Source: Saprospiraceae bacterium
GTDB lineage: Bacteria; Bacteroidota; Bacteroidia; Chitinophagales; Saprospiraceae
DNA: 64,000 nt
Direction of reading: 5' to 3'
Assembly: GCA_020628645.1 (NCBI GenBank)
Contig: JAHDES010000020.1
Coordinates: 1-64,000, forward strand
How positions within the stretch are numbered: the first letter of the stretch is position 1; every line of letters begins with the position of its first letter. Shown piece by piece: positions 8,501 to 17,621 of this stretch. The notes under the pieces are model-generated. The model worked only from the letters and a program-made list of their open reading frames with translations, had not been told where the DNA came from and ran no database searches. The translations under genes were made by a program, and so were the position numbers.

Positions 8501-10491
8501 AATACAGAATACGTACCGGGGGTATTCACCTCAATAGTAGGACTAGTAGCAGAAGTATTCCAAAGATAGGTATCTTCAAGCGTTCCAGCATCCAAAGTAA
8601 CTGCCGAGCCAGCACAAATACTTTGGTCGATTCCCAAATCAATAGCAGGATTAACACCTTCTGAAGGATTGAGTGTAATTGTTTCTGTAGCAACACACTG
8701 ACCATCATTAATCGTAATCGTATATTCTCCTCCTGACAAATTAGCTATAGCACTTTGTGATTGTCCAGAATCCCATTGATAGGTGTAATTAGTTGTTCCT
8801 CCAATTCCCATCAAAGTAATGAAACCATCTTCAACTTGACAAGGTGAGGGAGAACGTACATCTGTTATTAATATTGCCAAATTTGAAACGTCTATCAAAA
8901 CCTCATCACTAGCAGTACAACCTGTATTGGTATTTGTAATGGTAACCGTATAATTCGTAGAAGTATTAGGTGTTACCATTCTAGTACTAGCGGTATTTCC
9001 ATCATTCCAAAGATAGGTGCAATTGTTACAATTGGAATCTAATGCTTTTAATTCTAGCATATCTCCTCTACAAATTAGTGTATCCGTACGAAGTTGAATA
9101 CTTGGTGGAACATCCGTTGGTACACCAAAACGAGCCGCCCAAAAATCACCCTGCCCATTGTTCCCTGGTAAATTACCATTATTTGATTCAGAAAAGCCAC
9201 ATAATAAAATACTGCCATCAGGAGCAAAACGCGCATCATAAATAAATTCAGTCATTGAACCACCGAAATTATCTTCAGTAGCAATAGTACCATCATTTTG
9301 AAGGCGAACCATCCAAATATCACCAAGACCATTATTTCGATTAATATCAAAATCAAAAGAAAAAGTATTCGCCACCATTATATAAGTGCCATCTGGATAA
9401 CATAAAATATTACTTCCTTCATCTTCAGCAGTGCCACCATACGTTTTTATCCAATCTGTACTGCCATCCGCATTTAATTTAATAACAAATGTATCGGATG
9501 CACCTTTATTGGTTAAAAAATCTCCATCTGAAGAATTAGAAACGCCAGATACAATATATCCTCCATCTACTGTTTGTCGAACACATAGCGCATAATCTAA
9601 ATCTGAACCCCCAAAATTTCTTCCCCATTGAATATTTCCTAACGCATCTAATTTATAGACTATAGCATCTAAACTTCCATTGTTAGTTCCAATAATTCCA
9701 TCTGAAGAAAAGCTATTTCCAGCAACAATATATCCTCCATCATTTGTATTTTGTACAAAACTTAACGCATCTTCTAAACTCCCCCCTAAGGTACGAGACC
9801 ATTCTACAGTACCCATATTATCAATTTTGAGTATCCATCCATCCGATAAGCCTTGATTAGTGTTAATATCTCCATTAGCAGATGAAGTTGTTCCTACCAA
9901 AATATAACCTCCATCAGGAGTCGATTCTACTTTTTCAAGATTTTCGGCACTACTCCCACCATAAAGACGATTCCATTGTATATTACCAAAAGCATCCACT
10001 TTCAATACCCAGAAATCAAAAGAACCTGCCGTTCCGCCTACCTCTCCGTCATTAGAAAAGGTTTCCCCACAAATTAGATAACCACCATCAGAAGTAGTCA
10101 AAATACTCTTACCATTGTCGGTACTACTGCCGCCATAATTTCGCTCCCATTCAAGTGCACCATTAGCATCCGTTTTAACCAACCAGAAATCAACTCCACC
10201 AAAATTGTCTCCTACTTCTCCATCATCTGATAAAGAATGCCCCAATATAATTGTCCCTCCATCTGGCGTTTCAGCAATAGATCGAGCGACTTCTGAATTT
10301 GTACCACCATAATTGGTGAACCAAGAAGGGCTATAAGCTTCACAATCAGTAGAAGTAATTAAAGGAGTAGAAGAAAAAACAATAGAAAAATCACTTGCAA
10401 GAAGAGAAAATGTAGAAATGTATAGAATAAAACACAAAAATACCCTGTAGGCAAGGCAAAGCCACCTGCTTGTCCATGTGATTAATGTCAT
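5572..10491 (-). CDS. Giant secreted T9SS protein, propeller-like + Ig/PKD + SprB-like repeats, type A signal
   Basis: 1639 aa. After an N-terminal signal segment, residues about 55-460 hold eight or so repeats of roughly 58 aa with D-G-G-Y-I-x-x-G, D-x-W-x-x-K and W-x-x-x-Y/F-G-G-S, as in beta-propeller-like delta-60 type repeats. Residues about 460-1105 hold Ig/PKD-like units (LGxD...C...YxWSTG...GCTxxDSI), and about 1105-1540 hold SprB-like units (G-x-Y-x-Y-x-W, LxAGxYSVxIxD). The C-terminus (from about 1560, LLFPNPSQGQ to HKFSIN) is a type A T9SS sorting domain, so it should be exported by T9SS and attached to the cell surface or released. A cell-surface adhesin role is inferred. It is a paralogue in architecture of the gene at 18882-25253. 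Confidence 0.9.
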   Translation of the reverse strand: MTLITWTSRWLCLAYRVFLCFILYISTFSLLASDFSIVFSSTPLITSTDCEAYSPSWFTNYGGTNSEVARSIAETPDGGTIILGHSLSDDGEVGDNFGGVDFWLVKTDANGALEWERNYGGSSTDNGKSILTTSDGGYLICGETFSNDGEVGGTAGSFDFWVLKVDAFGNIQWNRLYGGSSAENLEKVESTPDGGYILVGTTSSANGDINTNQGLSDGWILKIDNMGTVEWSRTLGGSLEDALSFVQNTNDGGYIVAGNSFSSDGIIGTNNGSLDAIVYKLDALGNIQWGRNFGGSDLDYALCVRQTVDGGYIVSGVSNSSDGDFLTNKGASDTFVIKLNADGSTDWIKTYGGTAEDEGSNILCYPDGTYIMVANTFSFDFDINRNNGLGDIWMVRLQNDGTIATEDNFGGSMTEFIYDARFAPDGSILLCGFSESNNGNLPGNNGQGDFWAARFGVPTDVPPSIQLRTDTLICRGDMLELKALDSNCNNCTYLWNDGNTASTRMVTPNTSTNYTVTITNTNTGCTASDEVLIDVSNLAILITDVRSPSPCQVEDGFITLMGIGGTTNYTYQWDSGQSQSAIANLSGGEYTITINDGQCVATETITLNPSEGVNPAIDLGIDQSICAGSAVTLDAGTLEDTYLWNTSATSPTIEVNTPGTYSVLVTTPEGCIGRDTVIVTEADGLTVELGEDIRTCGEMVSLDAALVNMNYAWSDGVTTTQSLNTSSGGIYSVTVTNSSGCTGTDAIEVIVGTTPTFEFGENQSSCEAIQLNAPINDVTYTWSTGNQSSTIEVNATDWYTLIVKNDDNCTYEDSIFIEIFESPTLDLGLDQTACDSYVISSSTSADNYLWSTGETLSGITINTTDWYKLTITDENACTAQDSVFITINESPVFTLGDDISSCVETNLEVALSDVNYLWSTGATTSSIETTGSDTYSVTVTTSSNCSSVDAIDVTIVDNLSINLGEDITSCTEVEVSAGIENLNYNWTDLTNNTPLQETSSTLTVATSGMYALTATDNSGCSATDSIEVNIANALTIELGETIIACEEAIINPNLTNVNYQWSTGATTPSILLDNSDLVSLVITDEFGCTAEDNIEVIISNDLQLNLETLNISCFDLADASATVFADGGYGSYTYLWSTNETDTNITELTAGEYSVSIMDEAGCEQIQDFTIEAPEVLSTIASLTHIGCSNEEGLINLTTSGGTGAYTYLWSDETVEPNLTTTTPNMYTVTITDNNNCTIEETFEITATDGISLLDSTIENPNCADETNGTINIEAIGGEGMLSYMWTNLSDIMPLSSATNQITGLNEGVYQVVIQDEGDCISTFDFVLEAPPALNLEIQSTGGCGEQAGSAFVSVSGGIGSYTYLWDNGESTTEIENLASGDYSVTITDENACTENATTTITNVPMVAFESIITPVSCADEEDGTIEILPINGSAPFSIEWSTGQSSDILDQLDAGVYTVFVSDANDCLTIETIELQEPDPLAIQFTTTSSPSGAIQIEATPTGGTAPYLYLWNTGATTNSIMGNEAIVYDLLVTDANGCTYKAEYEVNTTSTNTLSDLNSFLLFPNPSQGQFMISLKWEKQMEGKLFIRNVLGQILEERLLDEKEAFLTFDLRAAVSGIYFVEIQTEKGMYTHKFSIN

Positions 10492-10560
10492 TGTTTTTGT
10501 TTTAAATCAGTTTTGGAAACGAAAGATTTCGTTTTTCGGTATGGGAGGAAGGGGAAAGTG

Positions 10561-10568
10561 CAAAGATA
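10561..10568 (-). promoter_or_regulatory. Bacteroidota -7 promoter box for the 1639-aa gene
   Basis: On the minus strand this reads TATCTTTG, an exact match to TAnnTTTG. It lies about 70 bp ahead of the start at 10491. A TTTG lies 14 bases further upstream, closer than the usual spacing, so the -33 element is uncertain. Confidence 0.55.
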
Positions 10569-10788
10569 TAGATTTGAGACAGCAAAGTCAAAAATGAACC
10601 CTACCTTTTGTCACATAAATTTATTTTATATAAGCTTATCTATTTTGAACAGAACCACTACCTCTGTCTCAATTGATTTCCAATCTTTATTTATTAAAAA
10701 TCTGATACATTTTTGATACCTTAGCAGCTCGATTCTAATCATGCAGTAATCACAATTCATACAACTATAGAAAACTTTTTCTAGAATA

Positions 10789-11778
10789 ATGGCAACTACA
10801 CGAGCAGCAATCACAGGCATATTTGCATATGTCCCCGAATATCGACTCACGAACAAGGAGCTTGAGACGATGGTAGATACGAACGATGAATGGATTCGTT
10901 CTCGAACGGGTATTGAAGAACGGCGTATCTTAAAAGGAGTTGGAAAGGGAGCTTCTGAAATGGGAGCAAAAATCGTTCAAGGTTTATTGGAAAAAACCAA
11001 CACCAAAGCTGAAGAAATTGATCTAGTTATTTGTGCAACTGTAACAGGAGATATGGTTTTTCCTGATACCGCCAATATTATTCGTGACAAAGTGGGGATT
11101 AAAAGTGGTTTTGGTTATGATATAAATGCCGCTTGCTCTGGCTTTCTATATGCCTATTCTACAGGAGCACAATTTATAGCTTCGGGGATGTGTAAAAAAG
11201 TAATTGTCATAGGATTAGACAAAATGTCTTCTATCATAGATTATGAAGATCGTGCAACTTGTGTGATCTTCGGAGATGGAGGGGGCGCTGTATTATTAGA
11301 ACCAACTGAAGAAGAAAATGGTTTTAGAGATGCAGTGCTGCGTTCTGACGGCATGGGTCGGCATTATTTGCATATGAAAGCTGGTGGTTCTGCTTATCCT
11401 GCCTCCGCTGAAACCGTTGCTAATAAAGAACACTACGTCTATCAAGAAGGGCGTACTGTATTCAAACATGCCGTTCGTGGTATGAATACAAGTATTCGTG
11501 AGGTAATGCAAAGAAATAATTTAAGTGCAAACAATGTAGCTTGGGTTGTCCCACATCAAGCGAATATGCGTATTATTACAGCCGTTGCGAATGCAGCAGA
11601 TTTTCCTATGGAAAAAGTAATGGTCAATATTCATAAATATGGAAATACAACAGCCGGCACCATTCCACTTTGCTTGTGGGAATGGGAAGATCGCCTTAAA
11701 AAAGGAGATAATATTATCTTAACTGCTTTTGGAGGAGGCTTTACTTGGGGCGCTGTTTATTTAAAATGGGCATATTAA
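10789..11778 (+). CDS. fabH: 3-oxoacyl-ACP synthase III
   Basis: 329 aa, normal length for the family. It condenses acetyl-CoA (or a branched acyl-CoA) with malonyl-ACP to start fatty-acid synthesis in the cytoplasm. The thiolase-fold catalytic triad is visible: Cys116 in DINAACSGFLYAY, His256 in VVPHQANMR and Asn286 in IHKYGNTTAG. The C-terminal GGGFTWGAVYLKW is also typical. It is first in a run with efp, accB and accC, all on the plus strand, so initiation of fatty-acid synthesis sits beside two acetyl-CoA carboxylase subunits. Bacteroidota often have more than one FabH; which acyl primer this copy prefers cannot be read from the sequence. Confidence 0.95.
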   Translation: MATTRAAITGIFAYVPEYRLTNKELETMVDTNDEWIRSRTGIEERRILKGVGKGASEMGAKIVQGLLEKTNTKAEEIDLVICATVTGDMVFPDTANIIRDKVGIKSGFGYDINAACSGFLYAYSTGAQFIASGMCKKVIVIGLDKMSSIIDYEDRATCVIFGDGGGAVLLEPTEEENGFRDAVLRSDGMGRHYLHMKAGGSAYPASAETVANKEHYVYQEGRTVFKHAVRGMNTSIREVMQRNNLSANNVAWVVPHQANMRIITAVANAADFPMEKVMVNIHKYGNTTAGTIPLCLWEWEDRLKKGDNIILTAFGGGFTWGAVYLKWAY

Positions 11779-11855
11779 TTGTACCTTCTTGTAAAAAATT
11801 ACAAAAAGGAGTTGAAAGAGAATACTTAATCAATATCTGGTTCGCTGCATTTTTT

Positions 11856-11863
11856 TATCTTTG
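11856..11863 (+). promoter_or_regulatory. Bacteroidota -7 promoter box upstream of efp
   Basis: TATCTTTG, an exact TAnnTTTG match, 88 bp before the efp start, in the 173-bp fabH-efp gap. A small palindrome (TTGTAA/TTACAA near 11789-11804) just after fabH may end the fabH transcript. No clear -33 box. Confidence 0.55.
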
Positions 11864-11951
11864 TGGCGTTTTAGGTTGAATTAAATAAATTCCTTATACT
11901 TTAACCCCAAAACTGATTTTTTCAAGAAAATTTTTAATTAAGCGATAAAAG

Positions 11952-12518
11952 ATGGCAAATACTTCTGATATCAAAAAAGGATTGTGCTTAAATCACAATA
12001 ACGATGTATGGAAAATTGTAGAATTCCTGCACGTAAAACCAGGGAAAGGTCCTGCATTTGTCCGTACCAAATTGAAAAGTTTGACCAACGGAAAAGTAGT
12101 CGATAATACTTGGCCTGCAGGACATAAAATTGATATAATACGGGTAGAACGTCGAAAATATCAATTTCTTTATAATGATGATATGGGTTTTCATTTTATG
12201 AATAATGAAACTTATGATCAAACTAGAATTGACGAAAAATTAATTGACAATCCTGGTTTATTGAAAGAAGGATCAGATGTAGAAATACTCTTTAATTCTG
12301 CCAACGAAACTCCTCTTACCATGGAAATGCCCCAATATGTGGTTATGGAAATCACGTATACTGAACCAGGCTTGAAAGGAGATACAGCAACCAATGCTTC
12401 AAAACCTGCAACGATAGAAACTGGCGCAAAAATAAAAGTACCACTATTTATCAATGAAGGTGATAAAGTAAAAATAGATACTTCTACAGGTGCTTATGTA
12501 GAACGTGTAAAAGCATAA
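11952..12518 (+). CDS. efp: Translation elongation factor P
   Basis: 188 aa, full length. EF-P binds between the ribosomal P and E sites and rescues stalling at consecutive prolines. Three domains are expected: a KOW-like N-domain (1-65), a central OB domain (66-127) and a C-terminal OB domain (130-185). Lys32 in the loop HVKPGKGPAF is the tip residue that reaches the peptidyl-transferase centre and is modified in some bacteria. The C-terminus GDKVKIDTSTGAYVERVK is the family signature. It has its own -7 box at 11856 and is followed by a perfect hairpin, so it may be a single-gene transcript. Confidence 0.97.
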   Translation: MANTSDIKKGLCLNHNNDVWKIVEFLHVKPGKGPAFVRTKLKSLTNGKVVDNTWPAGHKIDIIRVERRKYQFLYNDDMGFHFMNNETYDQTRIDEKLIDNPGLLKEGSDVEILFNSANETPLTMEMPQYVVMEITYTEPGLKGDTATNASKPATIETGAKIKVPLFINEGDKVKIDTSTGAYVERVKA

Positions 12519-12526
12519 ATAATCTG

Positions 12527-12564
12527 GATGCTTTGATGGTAAGTTTTCCTTTCATCAAAGCATC
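12527..12564 (+). terminator. Hairpin terminator after efp
   Basis: Perfect 12-bp stem GATGCTTTGATG / CATCAAAGCATC around a 14-base loop, 9 bp after the efp stop, followed by TTATTTAT. The U-tract is weak but the stem is strong. Confidence 0.7.
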
Positions 12565-12604
12565 TTATTTATAAAACGGACGAGAAAACCAAAAATCTAC
12601 ACGA

Positions 12605-13138
12605 ATGGATTTCAAAGAAATAACTGACCTAATAAAACTGATTAATAAAACCGATCTCACTGAATTTAAAATGAAAGATGGTGATTTTGAGTTGCAAATC
12701 AGAACAAAAGACTACGGTAAAAATAAAACTCAAACGCTTGTAACTGCCCCTCAGCAGTCTATCGTGCCTATACAAGCTCCTATTTCCCAAAGTTTCACTC
12801 CTACTCCAGCTGCTCCTGTGGCAGAAACGCCTGTAGTAAGTGAGTCTACTACCTCAGTTCCTGCTAAAGAAAGCAAAGAGGAAGAAACGACCAATTATAT
12901 CGAGATTAAATCTCCAATTGTAGGAACATTCTATCGTGCATCTTCTCCAGATAAACCACCTTATGTAAAGGTAGGTGATACTATAGAAGTGGGTGATGTG
13001 GTTTGTATTGTAGAAGCCATGAAGCTTTTCAACGAAATTGAATCAGAAGTTCGCGGTAAACTGGTAAAAGTAATGGTTGAAGATGCTCAACCAGTAGAGT
13101 ATGATCAAGTACTTTATCTTGTGGATCCTAATGGATAA
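12605..13138 (+). CDS. accB: Acetyl-CoA carboxylase biotin carboxyl carrier protein
   Basis: 177 aa. BCCP carries biotin between the carboxylase and carboxyltransferase active sites of acetyl-CoA carboxylase, which makes malonyl-CoA. The N-terminal helical part (1-35) is followed by a Pro/Ala/Thr-rich mobile linker (about 45-95) and the biotinyl domain (about 97-177). Lys140 in [11 protein letters not shown] is the biotinylation site. accC follows 59 bp downstream on the same strand, the usual accBC arrangement. Confidence 0.96.
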   Translation: MDFKEITDLIKLINKTDLTEFKMKDGDFELQIRTKDYGKNKTQTLVTAPQQSIVPIQAPISQSFTPTPAAPVAETPVVSESTTSVPAKESKEEETTNYIEIKSPIVGTFYRASSPDKPPYVKVGDTIEVGDVVCIVEAMKLFNEIESEVRGKLVKVMVEDAQPVEYDQVLYLVDPNG

Positions 13139-13197
13139 ATTATTACCACTCGTTGGTCTATTTTGGCCAAAGCATTCACAAATGACAAACAAAACCT

Positions 13198-14553
13198 ATG
13201 TTTAAAAAAATACTCATTGCGAATCGTGGGGAAATCGCACTTCGTATTGTCCGTACTTGCAAAGAAATGGGCATTAAAACAGTAGCCGTTTATTCAACGG
13301 CGGATCGAGAAAGTCTTCACGTTCGTTTCGCAGATGAAGCTGTTTGTATTGGTCCTCCTTCTTCTGCTCAATCTTATCTTAGTATTCCTAAAATTATGGC
13401 AGCCGTTGAAATCACCAATGCAGATGCTATCCATCCCGGTTATGGTTTCCTCGCTGAAAATGCTGATTTCGCAGAAGTTTGTACGGAATATGGCATCAAA
13501 TTTATTGGCCCTACTCCTGCCCAAATTCGTAAAATGGGGGATAAAATCACCGCCAAAGAAACCATGATTAAAGCAGGTGTACCTGTTATCCCTGGTTCGG
13601 AAGGACTTTTGAAAGATGTCAAATCTGGTAAAAAAATTGCCAAACAAATTAAATATCCTGTCATCCTAAAAGCAACTGCTGGTGGTGGTGGAAAAGGAAT
13701 GCGAATTGTTTGGGAAGAAGATGACTTTGAAGACCAATGGAATAAGGCTCGTATGGAAGCCAAAGCTGCCTTTGGTAATGATGGCATCTATGTCGAAAAA
13801 TTCATTGAAGAACCTCGTCATATCGAAATACAAATTGCAGGCGATCAACAAGGAAATGTTTGTCATCTTTCAGAACGTGATTGTTCTATTCAACGAAGAC
13901 ATCAGAAATTAGTGGAAGAAAGTCCTTCTCCTTTTATGACAGATGAACTTCGTCAGCAAATGGGCGATGCCGCTATTAAAGCTGCCAAAGCAATTAAATA
14001 CGAAGGTGTCGGCACTGTAGAATTTCTTGTTGATAAACATCGTGATTTCTATTTCATGGAAATGAATACCCGTATTCAAGTAGAACATACCGTTACGGAA
14101 GAAGTAATTGACCATGATTTAATCAAAGAACAAATAAAAATTGCTGCAGGAATTCCGATTACTGGAGATAATTATATTCCTACGATGCATGCCATAGAAT
14201 GCCGCATCAATGCTGAAGATGTATTCAATGATTTTCGTCCCAATCCTGGCAAAATTAACTCTTTTCATTCTTCAAAAGGACATGGAGTACGTGTAGATAC
14301 GCATGTGTATGCAGGCTATACCGTACCTCCGCATTATGACTCGATGATTGCTAAGTTGATCTGCCGTGCGCAAACCCGCGAAGAAGCCATTACAAAAATG
14401 GAGCGCGCCTTAGATGAATTTATTATTGAGGGTATCAATACAACTATCCCTTTTCATAAAAAACTAATGAAAGACCAACGTTTTAGAGATGGGGATTTTC
14501 ATACTGGTTTTCTAAATGAATTTGATATGGGAGAACCACCTGAAAAGGAGTAA
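13198..14553 (+). CDS. accC: Biotin carboxylase subunit of acetyl-CoA carboxylase
   Basis: 451 aa, full length. It carboxylates the biotin on AccB using ATP and bicarbonate. The N-terminal [19 protein letters not shown], the ATP-grasp glycine loop [10 protein letters not shown] (about 160-169), [15 protein letters not shown] and the active-site segment [14 protein letters not shown] are all present. The C-terminal biotin carboxylase domain (about 335-445) is complete. It is the last gene before a convergent relA/spoT, with the palindromic repeat copy A between them. Confidence 0.97.
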   Translation: MFKKILIANRGEIALRIVRTCKEMGIKTVAVYSTADRESLHVRFADEAVCIGPPSSAQSYLSIPKIMAAVEITNADAIHPGYGFLAENADFAEVCTEYGIKFIGPTPAQIRKMGDKITAKETMIKAGVPVIPGSEGLLKDVKSGKKIAKQIKYPVILKATAGGGGKGMRIVWEEDDFEDQWNKARMEAKAAFGNDGIYVEKFIEEPRHIEIQIAGDQQGNVCHLSERDCSIQRRHQKLVEESPSPFMTDELRQQMGDAAIKAAKAIKYEGVGTVEFLVDKHRDFYFMEMNTRIQVEHTVTEEVIDHDLIKEQIKIAAGIPITGDNYIPTMHAIECRINAEDVFNDFRPNPGKINSFHSSKGHGVRVDTHVYAGYTVPPHYDSMIAKLICRAQTREEAITKMERALDEFIIEGINTTIPFHKKLMKDQRFRDGDFHTGFLNEFDMGEPPEKE

Positions 14554-14555
14554 AA

Positions 14556-14706
14556 TAATGCGCAATTGAATAAGTGATTTCGTAAATCACACCTTCCTGC
14601 CCCGTACCTTCAAGGTCGGGGAAACGTATTCCCGACCTTGCAGGTACGGGATTCAGGAAAATGCCGCTTTGAAAAAATCATAAATTATATACGAAAGGAT
14701 TTTGTC
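14556..14706. repeat. Dispersed palindromic intergenic repeat, copy A (possible bidirectional terminator)
   Basis: About 150 bp fill the gap between the convergent accC and relA/spoT. They contain GTGATTT-CGT-AAATCAC (14574-14590) and a long hairpin with arms 14601-14620 and 14631-14650 matching at 19 of 20 positions around a 10-base loop. An outer TTCCTG/CAGGAA pair (14594-14599, 14654-14659) lengthens the stem. In reverse complement it aligns with 58101-58266 over most of its length, including AAAATCCTTTCG and GATTTTTTCAAAGCG. The position suggests it could end both transcripts. Confidence 0.8.
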
Positions 14707-14720
14707 AAAACGGTATAAGT

Positions 14721-16970
14721 CTACCCAACTCGTGTAACGGATTGAATATTCTCCATATCCAATAATGATTTTATGGCTATATTCAGTTGATCTTTATTGG
14801 CAACCATGAGTTTGATCCGTCCTTCAAAATATCCTTCATTTCCTTCAATTTGGAAAGCACGGATATCTAGTCCTAATGAGTTAGATATTTTGTCAGATAA
14901 GGTTTGAATCACTCCTCGTCCACTGTCAATTCCTGTGATAATGAGATCTGCAACAAAGCTTGTACCTTCAAAGGTTTTAGCCCATTCAGCTTTCATAATA
15001 CGATAACCATATTTAGCCAGCAAATGAGTAGAATTAGGGCAAGAAGAACGATGAATTTTACATCCTTTACTGGACATGTAAGCAAAAATATCGTCACCTT
15101 GTACGGGATTACAACAGGTCGCTAATTCGTATTTAAATTGATCTTGAATTTGCCCATTAATAATAATACTTTTTGGAGAAACAGGTTTTGCCTTACGCGG
15201 ACGATTGGGCGTATCACTTTGTGGTTCAGCAACAATTGACTTTTCTTCTATAATCTCAACCAGTTTGCCTGCTTCTACATTAAAATGTTTAGATAAATCT
15301 GATACATCCAAGACTTCTACCGAAATATCATAATAAAGATCGACTCTAGATTTATATTTAAAATACTTTACCAATACATCTACACCATCTTCAAAATCCA
15401 CTTTCATATTTCTAAGCTTACGCTCTAAAGCTTCTTTACCAAATCCCCCTTGCTTGCGTCGCTCTTCTTTCATGGAAGAACGAATTTTACTCCGCGCCTT
15501 ACCAGTAATTACCCATTTCAACCATGCTTCACTCGGCTTTTGACTTTTATTAGTGGTTACATGTACTTGATCGCCATTTTGGAGTTTGTACCCCATTGGC
15601 ACCAATTTATTATTGATTTTGATGGCAGTAGCATGATAGCCCACTTGGGTATGTATATCGAATGCAAAATCAAGAGCAGTTGCCCCTTTAGGAAGGATGC
15701 GCATATCTCCATTTGGTGTAAAAACATACACTTCTTCTTTGAAAAGATAATTCGTTTTAAAATCAGATAAAAACTCTAATGCATCACTATCTTTATCATC
15801 TAAAAGATCACGCACGCCACCCAACCAACGATCAAAAACATCAGGCTGTGCAGAAATTCCTTTATATTTCCAATGGGCAGCAAAACCACGCTCTGCAATC
15901 TCATCCATTCGTTGCGATCGTATTTGTACTTCTACAAAACGTCCATGTGGACCAATAACGGTGGTATGTAAAGATTCATAACCATTGGATTTTGGAGTGG
16001 TAATCCAATCTTTCAAGCGTTCAGGAATGGGTTTGTAAATATCCGTTACTGTAGAATACACGACCCAACAAGCTGGTTTTTCCTTTTTAGGAGGCACTTT
16101 AACTACAATACGAACAGCAAAAAGATCATAGATTTCCTCAAAAGCAACTTGCTTCTTTTTGATCTTATTAGATATAGAAAAAATAGATTTGGGTCGCCCA
16201 TACACTTCAAATGGAAAACCTAAAGTATCTGGATCACCCAATTCTTTTTTAATTGGCTCAATAAATTGTTGAATGTACTTATTTCGTGAAGCCTTCGTTT
16301 CTTGCAGTTTTTTTGCAATATCATGATAGGTATCTGGCTCACGGATTTTCATACTCAAATCTTGAAATTCCGTTTTAAAGGCATATAAACCTAAACGATG
16401 TGCCAATGGAGCATAGATAAATTCTGTTTCAGAAGCGATTTTTAGTTGTTTATGACGAGGCATCGCGCCAAGCGTACGCATATTATGCAAGCGATCCGCC
16501 ATTTTTATTAATACCACTCGCACATCCTCTACTAATGTACTTAATACTTTTTTGAAATTTTCGGCTTGAGGACTTTCTGCATCAAAGGATTTATCTAGTT
16601 TGGTTAATCCATCTACAATTTTAGCAATTTTATTTCCAAACTGTATTTCAATATCTTCCAAGGTCACTTCTGTATCCTCTACTACATCATGCAATAACGC
16701 ACTTACGATTGCCGTAGGCCCCAAACCAATTTCTTCCGCACAAATCTGAGCTACTGCAATGGGATGAAGGATATACGGCTCACCAGATTTCCTTCGTTGT
16801 TTGGAATGTGCTTTTACCGCCAATTCATATGCTCCACGAATATTCTTTTTATCCTCCTCATCCATCTTTGATTTGATGCATTGGAGTAAACTTCGGTAGG
16901 CGCGTTGGATAAGCAGCTTTTCCTCAGCCTGCTGTTCCGCCGTCCATTCTTGCTGCTTTCCTGTTGCCAT
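14721..16970 (-). CDS. relA/spoT: Bifunctional (p)ppGpp synthetase/hydrolase
   Basis: 749 aa, full-length RSH protein controlling the stringent response. The hydrolase HD domain (about 45-200) keeps HPIAVAQI, the metal pair His94-Asp95 in LLHDVVEDTEVT, and KMADRLHNMRTL. The synthetase domain (about 255-375) keeps YDLFAVRI, TTPKSNGYESLHTTV and EVQIRSQRMDEIAERG. TGS (about 415-480, VYVFTPNGD), a conserved-Cys region (ATCCNPVQGDDIFAY) and a C-terminal ACT domain (about 670-749) follow. Both catalytic sites look intact, so it should both make and destroy (p)ppGpp. It is transcribed alone towards accC. Confidence 0.95.
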   Translation of the reverse strand: MATGKQQEWTAEQQAEEKLLIQRAYRSLLQCIKSKMDEEDKKNIRGAYELAVKAHSKQRRKSGEPYILHPIAVAQICAEEIGLGPTAIVSALLHDVVEDTEVTLEDIEIQFGNKIAKIVDGLTKLDKSFDAESPQAENFKKVLSTLVEDVRVVLIKMADRLHNMRTLGAMPRHKQLKIASETEFIYAPLAHRLGLYAFKTEFQDLSMKIREPDTYHDIAKKLQETKASRNKYIQQFIEPIKKELGDPDTLGFPFEVYGRPKSIFSISNKIKKKQVAFEEIYDLFAVRIVVKVPPKKEKPACWVVYSTVTDIYKPIPERLKDWITTPKSNGYESLHTTVIGPHGRFVEVQIRSQRMDEIAERGFAAHWKYKGISAQPDVFDRWLGGVRDLLDDKDSDALEFLSDFKTNYLFKEEVYVFTPNGDMRILPKGATALDFAFDIHTQVGYHATAIKINNKLVPMGYKLQNGDQVHVTTNKSQKPSEAWLKWVITGKARSKIRSSMKEERRKQGGFGKEALERKLRNMKVDFEDGVDVLVKYFKYKSRVDLYYDISVEVLDVSDLSKHFNVEAGKLVEIIEEKSIVAEPQSDTPNRPRKAKPVSPKSIIINGQIQDQFKYELATCCNPVQGDDIFAYMSSKGCKIHRSSCPNSTHLLAKYGYRIMKAEWAKTFEGTSFVADLIITGIDSGRGVIQTLSDKISNSLGLDIRAFQIEGNEGYFEGRIKLMVANKDQLNIAIKSLLDMENIQSVTRVG

Positions 16971-17010
16971 AATTCTGGTAGTTTTAATAAAAAAGCAATA
17001 ACATTACTTA

Positions 17011-17018
17011 CAAATTTA
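17011..17018 (-). promoter_or_regulatory. Possible -7 box for relA/spoT
   Basis: The minus strand reads TAAATTTG (TAnnTTTG), 41 bp before the start at 16970. No well-spaced TTG element, so this is tentative. Confidence 0.35.
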
Positions 17019-17155
17019 TTAAAAAAATAGGGGAAGTGACAGTCTGAACATAAGAATTGCTGGGAAAAGATCAATTTGGGAGGTATGTTTACAAGCTGAA
17101 TATTAGTAAAATTAACTATATTAGCCTTCTGAATTTAGTTTAAACAAACATACTG

Positions 17156-17614
17156 ATGCGCTTCCTTAGTATTTTTCTTATTCTTGGGATTGGATTATTC
17201 ATCTCTTCTTGTAAAACAACAGCTACAGCAATTACGGAAGATAAACGAATTAATATAGATCGTAAAACAACGCTTGATCCCAAGGAAATACCTATCATGA
17301 CATTTGATCGAGTGTATCATGACTTTGGTGAAATCAAAAAAGGTGAAAAACGCGAAACGACCTTTCATTTTACGAATACAGGAACCGTAGATTTAGAAAT
17401 AGAAATCGTAACTGCTTGTCATTGTACTACATTGGATTACTCCACGCTACCTGTTCCACCAGGTGGGAAAGGGCAAATTAGTATGCTGTTTGATAGCACA
17501 GAAAAAGTAGAATCTGAAGAATTGGATATTACCATCATACTCAAAAATACCAATCCAGAGAATGGGTATCCAATTGTAGAAGAACTAAAATATTCCTTTG
17601 AATTGATAAAATAA
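17156..17614 (+). CDS. DUF1573 lipoprotein
   Basis: 152 aa. A lipoprotein signal peptide (MRFLSIFLILGIGLFISSCK, lipobox ISSC with Cys19) is followed by one DUF1573 Ig-like domain (about 47-150) with the family pattern DFGEIKKGEKRETTFHFTNT and CHCTTLDY...PPGGKGQI. DUF1573 proteins are widespread in Bacteroidota and their role is unclear. The stop lies 7 bp before the next gene, so the two are probably co-transcribed. Confidence 0.88.
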   Translation: MRFLSIFLILGIGLFISSCKTTATAITEDKRINIDRKTTLDPKEIPIMTFDRVYHDFGEIKKGEKRETTFHFTNTGTVDLEIEIVTACHCTTLDYSTLPVPPGGKGQISMLFDSTEKVESEELDITIILKNTNPENGYPIVEELKYSFELIK

Positions 17615-17621
17615 GCCCATT

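Noticed and set aside
13294..14115. Minus and plus frames inside accC
   Set aside because: accC is a full-length, conserved gene; these are antisense or shifted frames of it.
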